This document shows positions 1 through 9,057 of a stretch of 64,000 nt of DNA, piece by piece; the stretch's first letter is position 1, and each line of letters starts with the position of its first letter. The stretch comes from Agromyces sp. ISL-38 (GTDB lineage Bacteria > Actinomycetota > Actinomycetes > Actinomycetales > Microbacteriaceae): positions 186,001 through 250,000 of the forward strand of contig NZ_JAGGPF010000001.1 in the NCBI RefSeq assembly GCF_018613935.1, given 5' to 3'. Below the pieces are notes generated by a model, which saw only the letters and a program-made list of their open reading frames with translations, searched no databases and was not told where the DNA came from. A program made the translations under genes and the position numbers.

Positions 1-3000
1 CACAGATCGGGTCATCGGTGGACCAGGCTTGTCCGATGGTCTGCGTGTCGCCGTAGTAGCGATAATCCGTGCCGGCTTGGGCGACGGTCTGGCCGCCGGC
101 GACTCCGGCGGGCAGCATGCGGGATGCGCGGCGGAAGTAGTCCTCAGCGGACTGATACTCGGTTCTGGTCGTTAAACCGAGCCCGCCGGGGTCCACGATT
201 GAATCGTGGGCCAGTCCGAGCCATGGGCTGGTTCCGTAGGTGGTCGCTGTGCGCAGCGGCGCGACCGCGTCCACCGGAAGGTCCGAGCCGGCCGGCACGC
301 TGTCGAAACTCGTCGATGACGTTGCAAGGTGGTAGGCGGGCCGCAGTACCGAGCTCGGCACCTTGACGAACTCGGTTCCGCCCGGCGGAGTCCACTGGAG
401 TTCGAGTTTCGCATCGTTGGTGATATCCGCGTAGTGCACCCGAATACGGGCGACTTGATCGGGTTGGGTCGCGGTGAAGGTTCCGGGAGAGGACAAGCCC
501 TCATTGCGATAATCGACCCAGTTGTCGATGATCAGCACATCGTTGATCCACACCTGAGTGGCGTCATCCGCCAGGGTGCGCAGCTTGAAGGTCCCTATCG
601 CCGGGAAGGTGATGGTACCGGTCAATCGGAGCGACCAGTTGTCCGCTGGTATGCCGCTGGCTGGTGCTGTCGTCCCCCAGGTGCGGCTGATGGAGCCGTC
701 TGGTGCGCCGACTCCGAGCGCGTGCACGTCCGGTACGCCGGACAGGGTGGCGTTGTCGAAGTATTCGGCGGAGAGTCCCTGCATTCCCTCGTCGTAGCCT
801 GTGGTGGTCGCCGCGGGAATGATCGGGCAGGTCGGCACAGGGCGGCGATCCTCTCCGAAACAATCGCTGGGTGCTGGCCCATAGCTCTCGACGGGTCGAT
901 CGAGTGGGTCGTACAGAGTCGTCGACATGCGATCCAGGGCGTCGGTCGTGGACTTCACCTGGTCCTTCTCATTCCACGCTGTATGCGCAGTGAGTCCGGC
1001 CGCTGAGGTGGCTGAGGTCTGCCGGAGCCCCGCGTCGTAGGTGACGGTGCGCGCGTTACCGTTTGACGTTTCGTTGTCGGGTACGTCCAGTCCGTCGATC
1101 TTGACAAAGCTGGTGCCGGACCCGTCGGGGCTCGTCAGATACTCGTACCGGCGGATGGGCCGGTCGTCGAGGTTCTGTCCCTGTGGCGCGGACAGGGCGA
1201 CCGATGCCGCCCACCCGTCGTTGTTGTAGGTGATCGTGGTGCGGTTCGCGTCCGAGGGCGCGGTGCTGGTGTGTTTGAGCCAGTCGTTCTCGAGGGGGTT
1301 GCGGAGTCCGACGAGCCGGCGTTGCGTGTCGTATTCGAACGAGGTCATCTCGCCGCCTGGATCCACGATCGCCGCGAGGTACAACTCCTTGCCAGGTTGA
1401 CCGTTGATGGTGACGTCGCGCTCCTTGTAAAGGAGGCTTGTGGTGTCGTTCAACCCGGTCGAGCCGGGGTACACGATCCGGCACATCTGGTGTGGCAGCG
1501 GTGCGACATACCCGTCAGGGACATGGCAGACGCTCCCAGCCCCAAGACCGAATGGGTTCGCTGCGTCCGAGCCGTACCCGAATCGCACCTCGCGACCGTA
1601 GTTGTCGCCGTCACGTGAGGCGCGGTCGGAGATGCGAAGCAGCCGCCCGTCGCTGCCGTATGTGATCTTCGGCGTTGCCGGCTTCTTCCCATCAGCGGGC
1701 GCTGCCGAGTCGGCGAGGTTGCCGTTCGCGTCGAATACCGACACGGTCCCATCCGATGAGGTGTGCGTGGCTCGGCCTGCCGCGTCGAGGCTCCCGGTGC
1801 CATGCTCCCCGACTGGTGCCATGTACCCACCAGTCGACGTCTTCGGATAGGTGCGCGAGCCTCCGGTGCGGTCGGTGAAGATCAGTGATGATTCGCTGGT
1901 CTTCACGGCGACGAACTCGGAGAGGCCGCCCGCGATCGGGGCGGACGCGGACCAGCCGACGGGCAGGGTCGGCACCGTGCGGGTCAACCACTCGGGCGGC
2001 ACGATGAACTCGCGCCCCTGGGAGTCCCGGACCTTCAACTGCATGTCCGCCTGCCCCGTGATGTCGTAATACTCCACCGTGATCGGCGTGGCCGCGGCAG
2101 TCATCGACACCGGGGTGCCCCAGGCGCCTTGGAGCTGCCCGCCCCACCAGTGCTCGTACACCTTGGAATTGTTGACGAACACTCGAGCACCGTCGTCGCG
2201 GGCGGCGCCGAAGGTATAGTTCCCGGCGGCCGGGACGGTGATGAACCCGCTCCAGCGCACGAAAAACCCGTCCGATTTCAGCGCCGGTGACGGCGCGTCA
2301 GCAGCCCAGTTGAAGTTCACCATCGGGTCAGTCCTGACGATGGCCGGCTGCTTTCCGGTCGTGGTAATTGCGGCGCTCGAGGAGATTGGGCTGATGTCGT
2401 AGTAGCTGGCAGTCAAGCCTCGGTTGCTGGTCGCGCGGGAGCTGTAGTTGAATGACAACCCCATCGGCCCGCCGACAGTCGAGACGGTCGGCGATGCGAA
2501 CGTCAGGTTCGCGTTGCCGTTGGCGAGGTTCACGGTCACCGGGCCGGCCGCGTCCGTGGGCGCTGGCCCCGCGGTGCCGAGCCGGAGGTCAACGGTGAGT
2601 TTGTTCACCCACCTGGGGCCGTACTCCTCGATGCTGTCCTTCGTGAGCACCGACCATGTGTACGTGCCGCCGTCTTGGAGAACTCCCTGCGGTGGGGTCC
2701 ACGATGGTGCGTCGAGCCATCCCGACGACGCCACCAGGCCTGTCAACGCGTCGGCTCCGGTCGCGACCTGGAACTTGTACTTCACCGGCGCCCCGGTTCG
2801 GTCCGTCGCGGTGCCAGTCGAGAACGACGGTGTGGTGGAGGCCACTCGCGACCCGTCCACCGGTACCGCGCTCGCTTGTGCTGGCATACCCGGGGTGTTC
2901 GTGGTGAAGTTCGCAACCCCTGACTCGCGAACGTTCCCGACGCCGAACCATCCGTCGGTGCCGTCGTGCACTTGGACCTTCCAGTAGTACTTGGTTCCAG

Positions 3001-4726
3001 GCTGCAACGCGCCCTTGCTGACCGTCGCAGCCGACGCGCCGATCCCGGTCGTGCCGACCCACCCCGAGCTCCACACCTGCGACGCCTCCACGTTCGTCGA
3101 AGTGCCGACAAGGAAACGCCAAGTGATCGGAAAATTGGGCGCGGAGGTCGCTGCAGCAGACGTCAGCGTCGGCGTTTGCGACACGATCGACCCATTCAGT
3201 GGTGTCTCTGCACGCCCCGCCGACGGGTAGTCTTTCCATGCGATGCCGAGGCTCGACCCGGTGAAGTGCTTATACGTGTAGTCGTTGATCTCGGTGCCCT
3301 TGAACAGGAAGTTGCCGCCCGTTCCTCGGGTTGCGACCCACCCAGCCAGCTTCGTCGTCAACCGGTCGTCCTCAACGACCGAGTACCCGTCGCCGCCGCC
3401 AGTGCTGAACCAGCCGACCTCGCCGTATCCGGCCTGGTCGTAACAGAAGCACGACGCCTGGTGCACCGTGTTCGCCCGCCAACCCTGCGTCGAATCGCTG
3501 GACAGCCCGCCCATCACCAGTGCGGAATCGATCACCTGCTTGCCGAACAACTGCGGATAGTCGTAGTACGCGACCGTGCGCCATGTGCCGTTCTGGTTGG
3601 TGTTGCCCATCTGCAGGCCGTAGTTGTAGTTGTACTGCCCGTTCGTCTTGTACGCGTGCGTGGCACCGACGCCGTACCAGGCCTCCGGGTCCACGAACAC
3701 GGGGTACACCCGGTCTGGGCTGTTCAGCCACTCCCGGCCGGCGCTCAACGTCAACCGCCACCGATCCCCGGCGCGCTCGACGTCTGCGGCCACGGACCGC
3801 TCCGCGTTCGCCCGTTCACCATCTTTGCCCGCCGAATCCCACATGTGCGGCGTCGGCATCACGAGCACGACCTCCTCGCCGTCCCGCAACTCGATGGTTC
3901 CCGTCTCGGTCTCCACCAACTCCAACCCATCCGCGTCGACCAGCCACTCCCACTCCGTCCGGCCAGTGCCGCCAGGACGCTCACGGAGTTCGAAGACCTC
4001 CTTCACCCCGGCGCGCTCCACATCGAACCGCAGATCCGTGTCCGGGAACACGTCCGGGTACCGCACTACCGACTTGTCGCCGGCGAACGGGTTCAACTCC
4101 CGCTGCAGTCCCGAATCAGCTGCATCGACGAGTTCGAACGACACGTCAAACCCGGCCTTCGACAAACGCAGCAGGTCCGCATCCGCTGCGGAATCAGCGA
4201 ACTCAGGCTCCAGCGGGTGCCGCTCCACCACACCCCCGCCACCGCCGAGGAACGACCAGAATTCAGTTCCGAGGACATCCGTCTCGATCGGCACCCACTC
4301 CCCGTCGACCCGCACATTCGCCGGCTCCCGCGACAGCTCCGTGTACATCACCCCATCACCGAGCTCGTACGTCGTCTCGAACTCCGACCGATCCGTCACC
4401 ACCCCACCATCGGGGGCCTCACCGGGCTTATTCACCAGCTCGGATACATCGACATCTGACGGCGTGACAGCGTCATCGTCAGCTGACGGTGCCTCCGGCA
4501 CGGCCTCGACCGGATCCGACCACGCCTCATCGGTCGGTGTCGAAGGGCCATCCTCAACCACCGGCGCCGATTCCTCCACCGGCACCGAGACGATCTCCTC
4601 AGACGACAGCGGATCAACGGCGGGCTCCTCTGCCGCGACCGGCGACACCACCCCCGCCACCAGCGCCATCGAGAGCGCGCCGACGAGGCCGACGCGGGCA
4701 GGGGACAACAGACGACGAGCCGACAC
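1..4726 (-). CDS. Giant secreted RHS/YD-repeat protein with PA14 domains (3' end outside window)
   Basis: The first 1,575 codons of one unbroken frame that runs off the left edge. GTG 4726 is chosen as start because GAGGAG lies five bases upstream and a signal peptide follows (basic MSARRLL, hydrophobic core, cleavage near residue 32 after PVAA). A Pro/Glu/Ser-rich linker is followed by a DNRLRE-type beta domain (about residues 345-500, TWRTVAYYDYP), Fn3-like segments (about 505-690), a PA14 domain (about 765-895, GLTASYYD), YD/RHS-type repeats (about 945-1290, e.g. YGSDGRLLRISD) and a second PA14 domain (about 1314-1450, GLSAEYFD). RHS proteins of this build are cell-surface or secreted shells whose variable C-terminus is often a toxin. 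That end is not visible, so a toxin role is inference. It lies on the tRNA-proximal side of attachment repeat A1, so it is probably island cargo. Confidence 0.93.
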   Translation of the reverse strand, partial: MSARRLLSPARVGLVGALSMALVAGVVSPVAAEEPAVDPLSSEEIVSVPVEESAPVVEDGPSTPTDEAWSDPVEAVPEAPSADDDAVTPSDVDVSELVNKPGEAPDGGVVTDRSEFETTYELGDGVMYTELSREPANVRVDGEWVPIETDVLGTEFWSFLGGGGGVVERHPLEPEFADSAADADLLRLSKAGFDVSFELVDAADSGLQRELNPFAGDKSVVRYPDVFPDTDLRFDVERAGVKEVFELRERPGGTGRTEWEWLVDADGLELVETETGTIELRDGEEVVLVMPTPHMWDSAGKDGERANAERSVAADVERAGDRWRLTLSAGREWLNSPDRVYPVFVDPEAWYGVGATHAYKTNGQYNYNYGLQMGNTNQNGTWRTVAYYDYPQLFGKQVIDSALVMGGLSSDSTQGWRANTVHQASCFCYDQAGYGEVGWFSTGGGDGYSVVEDDRLTTKLAGWVATRGTGGNFLFKGTEINDYTYKHFTGSSLGIAWKDYPSAGRAETPLNGSIVSQTPTLTSAAATSAPNFPITWRFLVGTSTNVEASQVWSSGWVGTTGIGASAATVSKGALQPGTKYYWKVQVHDGTDGWFGVGNVRESGVANFTTNTPGMPAQASAVPVDGSRVASTTPSFSTGTATDRTGAPVKYKFQVATGADALTGLVASSGWLDAPSWTPPQGVLQDGGTYTWSVLTKDSIEEYGPRWVNKLTVDLRLGTAGPAPTDAAGPVTVNLANGNANLTFASPTVSTVGGPMGLSFNYSSRATSNRGLTASYYDISPISSSAAITTTGKQPAIVRTDPMVNFNWAADAPSPALKSDGFFVRWSGFITVPAAGNYTFGAARDDGARVFVNNSKVYEHWWGGQLQGAWGTPVSMTAAATPITVEYYDITGQADMQLKVRDSQGREFIVPPEWLTRTVPTLPVGWSASAPIAGGLSEFVAVKTSESSLIFTDRTGGSRTYPKTSTGGYMAPVGEHGTGSLDAAGRATHTSSDGTVSVFDANGNLADSAAPADGKKPATPKITYGSDGRLLRISDRASRDGDNYGREVRFGYGSDAANPFGLGAGSVCHVPDGYVAPLPHQMCRIVYPGSTGLNDTTSLLYKERDVTINGQPGKELYLAAIVDPGGEMTSFEYDTQRRLVGLRNPLENDWLKHTSTAPSDANRTTITYNNDGWAASVALSAPQGQNLDDRPIRRYEYLTSPDGSGTSFVKIDGLDVPDNETSNGNARTVTYDAGLRQTSATSAAGLTAHTAWNEKDQVKSTTDALDRMSTTLYDPLDRPVESYGPAPSDCFGEDRRPVPTCPIIPAATTTGYDEGMQGLSAEYFDNATLSGVPDVHALGVGAPDGSISRTWGTTAPASGIPADNWSLRLTGTITFPAIGTFKLRTLADDATQVWINDVLIIDNWVDYRNEGLSSPGTFTATQPDQVARIRVHYADITNDAKLELQWTPPGGTEFVKVPSSVLRPAYHLATSSTSFDSVPAGSDLPVDAVAPLRTATTYGTSPWLGLAHDSIVDPGGLGLTTRTEYQSAEDYFRRASRMLPAGVAGGQTVAQAGTDYRYYGDTQTIGQAWSTDDPIC

Positions 4727-4928
4727 GGGCACTCCTCGGTAGGGCGAGACATAACGTCGGCCCTGAAATTGTGCCGCGATCGAACGATAACGTCTGGAAC
4801 GCCCTCGGAGAGACCCCAATCCGAACTTTCCGCAGCCCCAATTGGAGGGTCAGCAGCCCGCGCATGTAACCCGACGCTCGGTCCGGGCAGCTGGCCGCCT
4901 AACCGCGGCCGCGTCCCTTGATGGAAGC

Positions 4929-5094
4929 CTCGTAGTTACTTGATGATCACAATTTCGGTATCACCTTGGTTCACGTGAGTTCACACTCCACCGTGATTCC
5001 GCGGCACGTGAGCGCCTGTGAAGCCGAGTGAACACTACTGGATATCTTCAGCTTCCCAAGCTAATAGCGCGGGTTCGATTCCCGTCATCCGCTC
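4929..5094 (+). repeat. Attachment repeat A1: P-type arm plus tRNA-Gly(CCC) 3' core
   Basis: First visible copy of a roughly 166-bp direct repeat. Its left part has the variant arm AGTTACTTGATGATCAC (4934-4950) and an inverted pair of TTCAC.../...GTGAA motifs. Its right part (about 5034-5094) is the 3' portion of a tRNA-Gly: anticodon stem-loop TCAGCTTCCCAAGCT, the T-arm with GGGTTCGATTCCCG, and acceptor strand CATCCGC. The tRNA 5' half is missing, so it is not a tRNA gene. One core base differs from the other copies (CTAATAG for CTGATAG). I read it as a junction between two tandemly integrated elements. Confidence 0.85.
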
Positions 5095-5297
5095 TTCGTG
5101 AATTGCCTGATCAAGGGCTCTTTTCGGTCCCGTCGCGAATGCGCCGCCCGTTGCGGGCGCGGCAATGCGATGAGGAACCAGTCCACGATGGTTCCTGCGA
5201 ACACATTCACAGCCCTGATCAGGGCCCTCACCTCCCACGGAGCCGCGGCTTTCAGTTGCAAAACCGCTTTCGTAGTCACTTAATGGTCACAAATTCC
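5095..5297 (+). repeat. P'-type arm of attachment site A1
   Basis: About 200 bp to the right of the A1 core resemble the stretch right of A3 (18120-18322). Shared islands include CCTGATCA, GATGAGGAACC/GCTGAGGAACC and TTGCAAAACC/TTGCAAACC, ending in AGTCACTTAATGGTCAC (5274-5290). The distance from core end to arm repeat is 180 bp here and 181 bp at A3. Conserved spacing without coding content suits an integrase/accessory-factor binding arm. No gene is evident between 5095 and 5535. Confidence 0.65.
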
Positions 5298-5535
5298 GGC
5301 GTCGACCTCTCCTCGCGGTGCCCGCAGGTCGGGGTGAGCGGCGTTCGCCGCACGCGACGCCACAGCCAGTGGCGACTCGCAACTGCATGCGCGCTCTGCC
5401 TCGAGCGCGAGCACCGGTGGGGACCCGCCATTGGACGTCGCCGAGTCCATCGTCAAAGGTCGAACTCCCCGCAGCGTGCCGGGGCCGGTAGCGTGGCGAG
5501 TAGACCTTCGGCGTAGTCATTCGGACGGATGTTTC

Positions 5536-5808
5536 ATGCTTCCACTCGCACTCATCGGACTCAGCGGCGGGCTGATCGTCACCGGAGGCGTGATCATGAT
5601 CGTGAGTCCGCTCTGGATCTCCGAATGGAACAGGCGGAACCTGGATCGGGCTTGGGGCCCCAACAACCTCATCAGCAAGTCAATAGATCGCCAGAAGTAT
5701 CCACTGCGGATCTACCGGCTCGTAGGTGCGGGTGCGGTGGTGATAGGTCTGGGGTGGATTGCCATGCCGGTTGGAGTCATGCTGGGAGTTTTGAGGCAGT
5801 CCCCCTAG
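5536..5808 (+). CDS. Small two-TM membrane protein, unknown function
   Basis: A 90-residue protein from ATG 5536 (MLPLALIGLSGG). Two hydrophobic segments (about residues 4-25 and 60-83) flank a polar loop containing SEWNRRNLDRAW. The frame is open further upstream, but the hydrophobic start suits this ATG. The TAG stop lies inside the CTAG target duplication at the left end of the downstream insertion element, and because CTAG is the duplicated target the stop existed before insertion, so the protein was not truncated. No family is recognised. Confidence 0.5.
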   Translation: MLPLALIGLSGGLIVTGGVIMIVSPLWISEWNRRNLDRAWGPNNLISKSIDRQKYPLRIYRLVGAGAVVIGLGWIAMPVGVMLGVLRQSP

Positions 5809-5823
5809 GGCGTGTTGATCAAG
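5809..5823 (+). repeat. Left terminal inverted repeat of the IS5-like element
   Basis: GGCGTGTTGATCAAG, preceded by target duplication CTAG. It pairs with 7292-7306 at 14 of 15 positions. Confidence 0.85.
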
Positions 5824-5856
5824 TGGTTTCGGGTGTCGGTCGGCGAGTCTTGACGG

Positions 5857-6751
5857 GTGGCGCGTCGCGAGGTCTCTGACGAGGTGTGGGCTGTGCTGGA
5901 GCCGTTGATGCCGGCGGTGACGGGCCGGTCGCGGCCGTGGACGGATCACCGGCTCGCGATTGAGGGGATGGCCTGGAAGTACCGCACCGGGGCGCCGTGG
6001 CGGGACGTGCCCGAGCGATTCGGGAGGTGGAACTCGATCTACAAGCGGTTCACCCGCTGGGCTCACGATGGCACGTGGGACAAGCTGCTCACTGAGGTGC
6101 AGCGACAGTCAGACGCCGCCGGGCGGCTCGACTGGGTCGTGTCGATCGACTCGACGATCACGCGCGTGCATCAGCACGGTGCGACCCTCAAGCGGGACAC
6201 AGGGGGCTCCACCGAATCACAAGAATCCCTGGTTCGAGCCGGTTGATCACGCGATCGGCCGCTCCCGCGGCGGATTGACCTGCAAGGTCCACCTGGTAGC
6301 TGATGGTCGGGGACGCCCGTTGGGGTGGGTGCTCACCGGCGGCAACGTCAATGACACCACGATGATGACCACGGTGCTCGAGCACATCCGGGTGCCGCGG
6401 ACCGGATCCGGCAGGCCGCGCAGCCGCCCTGACCGGGTGCTCGCGGACAAGGGGTACCCGTCGAAGGCGAACCGTGCCTGGCTGAGACAGCGCGGGATCG
6501 CCGCGACGATCCCCGAACGCGACGACCAGATCGCTCACCGCCGCAAGAAACCGGGCCGACCGATCGACTTCGGCGACGAGCAGAAGTCCCGCTACCGGGG
6601 CCGCAATGTGGTGGAACGCTGCTTCAACAAGCTCAAGCAGTGGCGCGGGATCGCGATGCGCTCCGACAAGACCGCCCGCAGCTACCGCGCCGCGATCGCC
6701 CTCGCCGCCACGCTGATCTGGATCAAGACCGACCTGGTCCACGCGACGTAG
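5857..6751 (+). CDS. IS5/IS427-type transposase, two overlapping frames (orfA-orfB)
   Basis: OrfA begins at GTG 5857 (MARREVSDEVWAVLEPLMP) and ends at 6246. It holds the DUF4096-like N-terminal domain and the first catalytic region (WVVSIDSTITRVHQHG). The remainder continues in the next frame (HAIGRSRGGLTCKVHLV, VLADKGYPS, then RNVVERCFNKLKQWRGIA), ending at 6751, and contains the later DDE aspartate and glutamate. OrfA ends in a TGGSTESQES segment typical of IS427-group orfA. The change of frame falls near ACAGGGGGCTCC (about 6197-6208) and reads as +1. Split transposases joined by programmed frameshifting are usual here, so the gene is probably intact. Downstream is the passenger gene at 6856. 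Confidence 0.88.
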
Positions 6752-6855
6752 CCGGCTCGAAGGGCATAATGCTGTCCAACGCTGACTTCAACGAAGTCCG
6801 CGTCAGCAACGAGGACGGCGTTCCGAAGCACGCCGCACTGTCCGGGGAGTGAAAG

Positions 6856-7248
6856 ATGGCCGATGAGCTGAGTGGGATCATCGTCGCACTCCCGCACGGG
6901 CGAGCGCTGAGCATGGCCGAACTCATGTCCGGCTGGAGGCAGCATGTTCATCGATTGGCGCTCGAGGCGAGTCGTCCGCGAACCGACACTGACTGGGGAG
7001 GCCACGACCTGGTCGCGGCGCTGACCTTGCGGGACTTCATCGCAGGCGGCATGACGTCCTTGACCGACAGCCAACTGTCGCTCGTCGCTGAGCAACTCGC
7101 CGCGATTGACGATGAGTACCGGGGGTTCACTGAGCCGGACCTAACGGGTGCGCTGAGGACATTCGCCGAGCGCCCTCTCGCCGACCGACTGTGGTGGTGG
7201 GATCGTCTACCCGTTTCTGGTCTGGCGCGGGAGGAACTCCTCCGGTGA
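6856..7248 (+). CDS. Passenger gene inside the IS5-like element, unknown function
   Basis: A 130-residue soluble acidic protein (MADELSGIIVALPHGRALSM...). ATG 6856 follows GGGGAGTGAAAG, a good ribosome binding site. There is no signal peptide, membrane segment or recognised motif; the C-terminal half is helix-rich (LVAEQLAAIDDEYRGF, then LWWWDRLPVSGLAREELLR). It lies between the transposase stop and the right inverted repeat, in the transposase orientation, so it would move with the element. Its function cannot be told from sequence. Confidence 0.6.
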   Translation: MADELSGIIVALPHGRALSMAELMSGWRQHVHRLALEASRPRTDTDWGGHDLVAALTLRDFIAGGMTSLTDSQLSLVAEQLAAIDDEYRGFTEPDLTGALRTFAERPLADRLWWWDRLPVSGLAREELLR

Positions 7249-7291
7249 CTTGGCTGTAAGTCTCGGAATGGCTGGGGCTGGACTATCCGGA

Positions 7292-7306
7292 CTTGATCAA
7301 CACACC
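7292..7306 (-). repeat. Right terminal inverted repeat of the IS5-like element
   Basis: CTTGATCAACACACC, followed by target duplication CTAG. It is the reverse complement of the left end with one mismatch and lies 44 bp after the passenger gene stop. Confidence 0.85.
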
Positions 7307-7580
7307 CTAGGCCGCCCGCGCCGCGCCCCTCGAAATGGACCGCTAATGGATCATGAGCGGGACGCTCGTGATGCCGCGCGGACTTGTGTGCCATCCCTGC
7401 GTTCACGGCCCAAATTCGTGCATCCGAAGCCGCGCTCACCGAACGCATGAGTTCGTCGCGGTGCTACGGCAGGATCGACCGCTCCCTGCGACGCGGCGTC
7501 AACGAGCTTTCACCCGGCCACGCTTGACGACGAGGATGACCGGCGATGGGTGAAGGCGACTCTCCGCAACGGACCCAGCG

Positions 7581-8177
7581 TCAGCCGTCAAAGACCTCGA
7601 TACTTCCGAATGCGGCATCGGCTGAGACGGCCGCAGCGAGCTCGGGCGGGCACTCCGAAGACGAATAGGCGACTCGTTCACTCATCAGGTCGACGAAGCC
7701 GTCCGACCGGTCGAATCCGGCGACGAATCCGAAGCAGGTGAATAGTTCCGATGGTCCAGAGTACAAACGGCGATCGTCTGTGGGTGCTCCCTCGGGACGC
7801 GGGCCCGATCCGATGAAAATCGACATGCTCACCGCCGACGGCCTCTCTCGGACGTCGTAAACGACAACCCCACCCGACTCGACCCAGGCCGGATCAACCT
7901 CGGACGTGCCATCCCACCAGTTCGCGTCAATGTTCGCCAGGTACTCCCTGATCGAGGCCGGCCGCACTTCCGCAGGGGGATTACCGGCGATCTCCACCGT
8001 CGGCCCGTACGGCAACAGTTGGTGGAAGAGCGGCTCCTTGAATGCCACCAATTGCCGCCAAAGCCTGCCGTCGACGCGATCCATGCCGTGATATTCGGTC
8101 CGAAAGCTGCACCCGGCCAGCACGGAGACCACCACGACGGCGACGGCAAATGAGGCGCTCCAGCGCTGAGAGGTCAT
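7581..8177 (-). CDS. Putative lipoprotein, unknown function
   Basis: A 198-residue protein from ATG 8177 (MTSQRWSASFAVAVVVVSVLAGC). The hydrophobic leader ending in the lipobox LAGC predicts a lipid-anchored protein on the outer face of the membrane. The mature part has an EYHGMDRVDGRLW start and two cysteine-containing segments (TCFGF, SSECPPEL). The frame is open further upstream, but that extension would bury the signal peptide. No family recognised. It lies alone between the IS element and the reductase gene, on the opposite strand. Confidence 0.6.
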   Translation of the reverse strand: MTSQRWSASFAVAVVVVSVLAGCSFRTEYHGMDRVDGRLWRQLVAFKEPLFHQLLPYGPTVEIAGNPPAEVRPASIREYLANIDANWWDGTSEVDPAWVESGGVVVYDVRERPSAVSMSIFIGSGPRPEGAPTDDRRLYSGPSELFTCFGFVAGFDRSDGFVDLMSERVAYSSSECPPELAAAVSADAAFGSIEVFDG

Positions 8178-8415
8178 GGAGCAATCATGCTTCGTTCCCA
8201 GCGAGCCGGGTGACGTGGGAGGAGTTGGCTGACGGGCTCCTCTTGTGGATTGAACTCTCATCGTTCAAGTCTGGGCAGCGCAAAGCCTGCCGCAACGGAG
8301 GACGCCAGAACCGATCGTTATTGGTCGACGGTGTCGATCCTGTATCTCGTTGTTCGACGCCAGAGTAGGAGGCGCGGCTGAAGGGGTTGCGTCGTCGGAA
8401 ACAAGGAGCTTGCTC

Positions 8416-9000
8416 ATGTCCTCATCAGTCCTCTACATGTCGATGTCCCTCGACGGTTACATCGCGGGTCCGAACGACGAACCGGACAACCCCGGCGGCG
8501 ACGGCTTCGACCGGCTGCACGAGTGGATATTCACTGCGGATCCGGGCTGGAACGTCCGGCCGTCCGGGCCGGCCAGGGACTTTCACGACGAGGGGAATGC
8601 GACCGGTGCGGTGCTCGCGGGTCGGCGGACCGTGGAGCAGGTCGATCACTGGGGAGGTGACACACACGGTGTTCCGATCTTCGTGCCCAGCCACCGGCCG
8701 CCGGGTCCCACGGTGGCGAACTATCCGTTGGTGACGTACGTGAGCGACGGAATCGAAAGTGCGATGGCGCAGGCGAAGGCAGCGGCTGGCGACCGGAACG
8801 TGTTGGTGCATGGTGCGTATACCGCCCAGCGGGCGCTCGAGGCCGGGGTGTTGGACGAATTGCAGGTCCATCAGATCCCGGTGCTGTTCGGCGGTGGGCG
8901 TCGGTTGTTCGACGTCCTGCCGTCACGGATCGAGTTGGACATCGTTCGGGTGATCGACACCCCGGAGGCGACACACATCCGTTACCGAGTCCGCCGCTGA
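8416..9000 (+). CDS. RibD C-terminal / dihydrofolate-reductase-fold protein
   Basis: A 194-residue protein starting at ATG 8416, six bases after AAGGAG. MSMSLDGYIAGPNDEP is the classic N-terminus of the RibD_C/DHFR-like family; later signatures are VLAGRRTVEQVDHWGG and VHGAYTAQRALEAGVLDELQVHQIPVLFGGGRRLF. These proteins have a Rossmann-like NADPH-binding fold, but their substrates are mostly unknown, and this is a stand-alone domain without the RibD deaminase part. A second, divergent member lies at 56100-56666. Confidence 0.85.
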   Translation: MSSSVLYMSMSLDGYIAGPNDEPDNPGGDGFDRLHEWIFTADPGWNVRPSGPARDFHDEGNATGAVLAGRRTVEQVDHWGGDTHGVPIFVPSHRPPGPTVANYPLVTYVSDGIESAMAQAKAAAGDRNVLVHGAYTAQRALEAGVLDELQVHQIPVLFGGGRRLFDVLPSRIELDIVRVIDTPEATHIRYRVRR

Positions 9001-9024
9001 CCTCGATCTCGAACATGGTCAGTG

Positions 9025-9045
9025 TCACAAACGAATCGTTTATGA
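9025..9045. repeat. Recurrent palindromic motif between small island genes
   Basis: TCACAAACGAATCGTTTATGA, a palindrome-like motif between the reductase gene and the next gene. Related sequences occur at 8310-8324 (ACCGATCGTTATTGG), 9417-9433 (GAATCGATCGTTTAAGC), 10069-10087 (CACAAACGATCGTTTTTGG) and 11194-11213 (CCACGAACGATGGTTTTTGA). All are in the A1-A2 interval near gene boundaries. The role is unknown; regulatory site or cassette junction are both possible. Confidence 0.4.
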
Positions 9046-9057
9046 CGTAGTTCGGCC

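Larger units (their letters stand above)
5805..7310 (+). mobile_element. IS5-family (IS427-like) insertion element with passenger gene
   Basis: Bounded by 15-bp terminal inverted repeats GGCGTGTTGATCAAG (5809-5823) and CTTGATCAACACACC (7292-7306), one mismatch, each flanked by CTAG (5805-5808, 7307-7310) as the target duplication. The element proper is 1,498 bp. It contains a two-frame DDE transposase (5857-6751) followed by about 550 bp holding an unrelated 130-codon gene before the right repeat. Members of this group are usually about 0.85-1.0 kb with the right end just after the transposase, and no inverted-repeat match is seen directly after 6751. The extra gene therefore appears to be inside the transposable unit. 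Confidence 0.85.

Noticed and set aside
124-1006. Short plus-strand frames near the left edge
   Set aside because: They are antisense to the unbroken RHS frame, which has clear PA14 and YD-repeat content through the same interval.
5095-5535. Small plus-strand and minus-strand frames right of A1
   Set aside because: They coincide with the non-coding arm conserved at A3 but without conserved reading frame.
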